From Pontibacter pudoricolor (GTDB lineage Bacteria > Bacteroidota > Bacteroidia > Cytophagales > Hymenobacteraceae): a DNA stretch of 64,000 nt. The stretch covers positions 3,038,001 through 3,102,000 of the forward strand of contig NZ_CP048106.1 of assembly GCF_010092985.1 (NCBI RefSeq), written 5' to 3'. The notes beneath the pieces were generated by a model. That model did not search any database. It worked only from the letters and a program-made list of their open reading frames with translations, and was not told where the DNA came from. Shown here in pieces: positions 62,685-64,000 of the stretch. The stretch's first letter is position 1. Each line of letters begins with the position of its first letter. The position numbers and the translations under genes were made by a program.

Positions 62685-64000
62685 ATGGAAAACAACGATC
62701 TATTGGAAGAAGCTATGAAATATGGCTTTATTCAGGACCAGCAGGTGTGGCTGAAACCCTTCATGAGCTACCCGGCACGCCAGGTTGGCGAGGTAAAAGA
62801 ATCTGAAAACGACTCCTTAGTATACTTTGCGAGACGTTTTGAAATGTTCCGTGAAAAAGTAAACTCCCTGTTGGAGCGAATAGCGTCATCCGAGAACAAG
62901 GGATCCTTTCTGATGAAAGTGCTTCATATGAAAGAACAGGTAGGCAACTACGATGCACTTGGTGATTTTGAAGCTATTTACCATATCCTTAGCAAAGCTG
63001 AGGAGGATATAAACGAAACTATAAAACAGAACCGGGGAAAAAACCTGGCTATTAAAATAGGCCTGATACAGGAAGCCGAAGCGCTGCAGGACAGCATTGA
63101 GTGGAAAGAAGCATCGGACCAGTTAAAAGAACTTCGCTCTACCTGGATAAAGACCGGCCCTGTAGACAAAGACCTGACCGAAGAAATTGAGGAGCGCTTT
63201 AGAACACCGATTGAGGCGTTTTTTGAGCGTAAGAAAAATTTCTTTGAGGATAAGAAGCGCATGCAGAACTATGCCTACGATAAGTACAGAGACCTTATCA
63301 GGCAATCGATAGGGCTGCAGAACTCCGACGACTGGGAAAATACCACAGCAAAGCTGAAGCAGCTGCAAAACCAGTGGAAAGAGATAGACAGCAGCCTGCC
63401 GCGCAAGGTGACCAGCAAACTATGGCTGGATTTCCGGAAAGCACATAACCACTTTTTTGAGCGCCTGAAGGTTAAGATAAACAGCGAGAAGAATGCCTCG
63501 CGTGAGCAGTTTTATGAAACCAACTACGACAAGAAAAAGCAGCTGGTAGATGAGGCGAATGGTTTGCTGCAGCAGCACAACCTGAACGACGCTGTTCGTC
63601 GCGCTAAGGAATTACAGGCGGAGTGGAAAAAGGTTGGTCCTGTGCACCCTACGGTATCAGACCAGGTGTGGGAGCAGTTTATAAAAGCCTGCGACAGGAT
63701 ATTTGAAACCAGCAGCCTGGAACACTACATACGCAAGCGCCAGCAGGCTAATAACGAGAAGCTGAGCGAAGCAGATGGCCTGAATGCCCGCATTAACGCC
63801 TTAAAGGATTTCATAAAATCTGATAAGAGCGAGCTTGAAGTATTGGAAGAGAACCTGGATAAACTCAGTGACTCGCCAAGCAACGATACCTTCAGAAGCA
63901 TGCTGCAAGGCAAGATCCGGAACTTTAAGCGTAAGATTAACACAAAGCAGCAACTGATAGAAGGGTTTAAGGAGCAATTGGGAGCTTATAGCAACAACGC
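62685..64000 (+). CDS. DUF349 family protein, cut by window edge
   Basis: The frame from ATG 62685 (MENNDLLEEAMKYGFI) remains open to the end, giving 438 residues. It is a highly charged, all-helical protein with repeated DUF349 units, each with a Trp-lysine signature such as LRSTWIKTGPVDKDL, LQNQWKEIDSSLPRK and LQAEWKKVGPVHPTV, followed by FRxxxxxFFExxK-type helices. DUF349 proteins are predicted to form long coiled coils; in E. coli a relative, YhbX-adjacent, is poorly characterised. The function is unknown and the C-terminus lies outside the window. Confidence 0.85.
   Translation, partial: MENNDLLEEAMKYGFIQDQQVWLKPFMSYPARQVGEVKESENDSLVYFARRFEMFREKVNSLLERIASSENKGSFLMKVLHMKEQVGNYDALGDFEAIYHILSKAEEDINETIKQNRGKNLAIKIGLIQEAEALQDSIEWKEASDQLKELRSTWIKTGPVDKDLTEEIEERFRTPIEAFFERKKNFFEDKKRMQNYAYDKYRDLIRQSIGLQNSDDWENTTAKLKQLQNQWKEIDSSLPRKVTSKLWLDFRKAHNHFFERLKVKINSEKNASREQFYETNYDKKKQLVDEANGLLQQHNLNDAVRRAKELQAEWKKVGPVHPTVSDQVWEQFIKACDRIFETSSLEHYIRKRQQANNEKLSEADGLNARINALKDFIKSDKSELEVLEENLDKLSDSPSNDTFRSMLQGKIRNFKRKINTKQQLIEGFKEQLGAYSNN

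Overview
The window looks like a chromosome segment from a Cytophagales bacterium (Bacteroidota), most like Hymenobacteraceae/Pontibacter. This rests on family content and signals, not on a database search. Supporting signs are two secreted proteins with type IX secretion C-terminal domains, BshC (bacillithiol), an SDR-type threonine dehydrogenase, the rpmB/rpmG/DUF4295/ftsY neighbourhood, TAnnTTTG -7 promoter boxes and little sign of Shine-Dalgarno sites. No intact RNA gene is visible.

Layout. Positions 1-3135 are the end of an integrated mobile element: a DUF3987 gene cut by the window edge, an excisionase-like HTH gene, a hypothetical gene and a tyrosine recombinase. It abuts a 3' fragment of tRNA-Asn followed by that tRNA's terminator. 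From 3.3 to 13.7 kb lie a small lipoprotein, a T9SS protein, a fatty acid hydroxylase, aroK, an orphan DppB-type permease, a DoxX-type protein, DUF1599, and the coupled pair folP-cdaA. From 14.3 to 18.0 kb, kbl and tdh (threonine to glycine) flank a protein with PRPVIKRP repeats. From 19 to 34.4 kb are housekeeping genes: DUF4403, YihY, rlmN, a thioesterase, mnmD, an EEP hydrolase, fau-bshC, rimO and ftsY. From 34.5 to 36.7 kb are DUF4295, rpmG and rpmB, with an exported Xaa-Pro aminopeptidase inserted between rpmB and rpmG. From 37.4 to 41.5 kb are an arginase-family enzyme, rocD and hemB. From 41.6 to 53.7 kb are a 1252-residue subtilisin with a T9SS signal, a DUF5916 outer-membrane protein, a GroES-like protein, hmgA, a CtpA-type protease and ruvX-def. 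Positions 53.9-55.1 kb hold a small AT-rich island encoding a DUF5343 protein and a Swt1-type HEPN protein. The remainder holds FUSC, a zinc phospholipase C-like protein, a class C serine hydrolase, ettA and the start of a DUF349 protein.

Two global patterns stand out. First, the short word TATAGTT (reverse AACTATA; palindromic form AACTATAGTT) occurs at very high density in genes and spacers of the core sequence, but almost never in the mobile element or the HEPN/DUF5343 island. It resembles the HIP1 octamer of cyanobacteria in behaviour, though not in sequence. Second, three long non-coding composite repeats (about 18.1-19.1, 36.9-37.4 and 57.6-58.5 kb) share blocks of near-identical sequence, including a 20-bp palindrome and the same TATAGTT arrays. 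Shorter palindromic repeats are scattered in other spacers.

The best candidates for something undescribed are the genome-wide TATAGTT word, the DUF5343 plus HEPN gene pair, and the composite repeat family.
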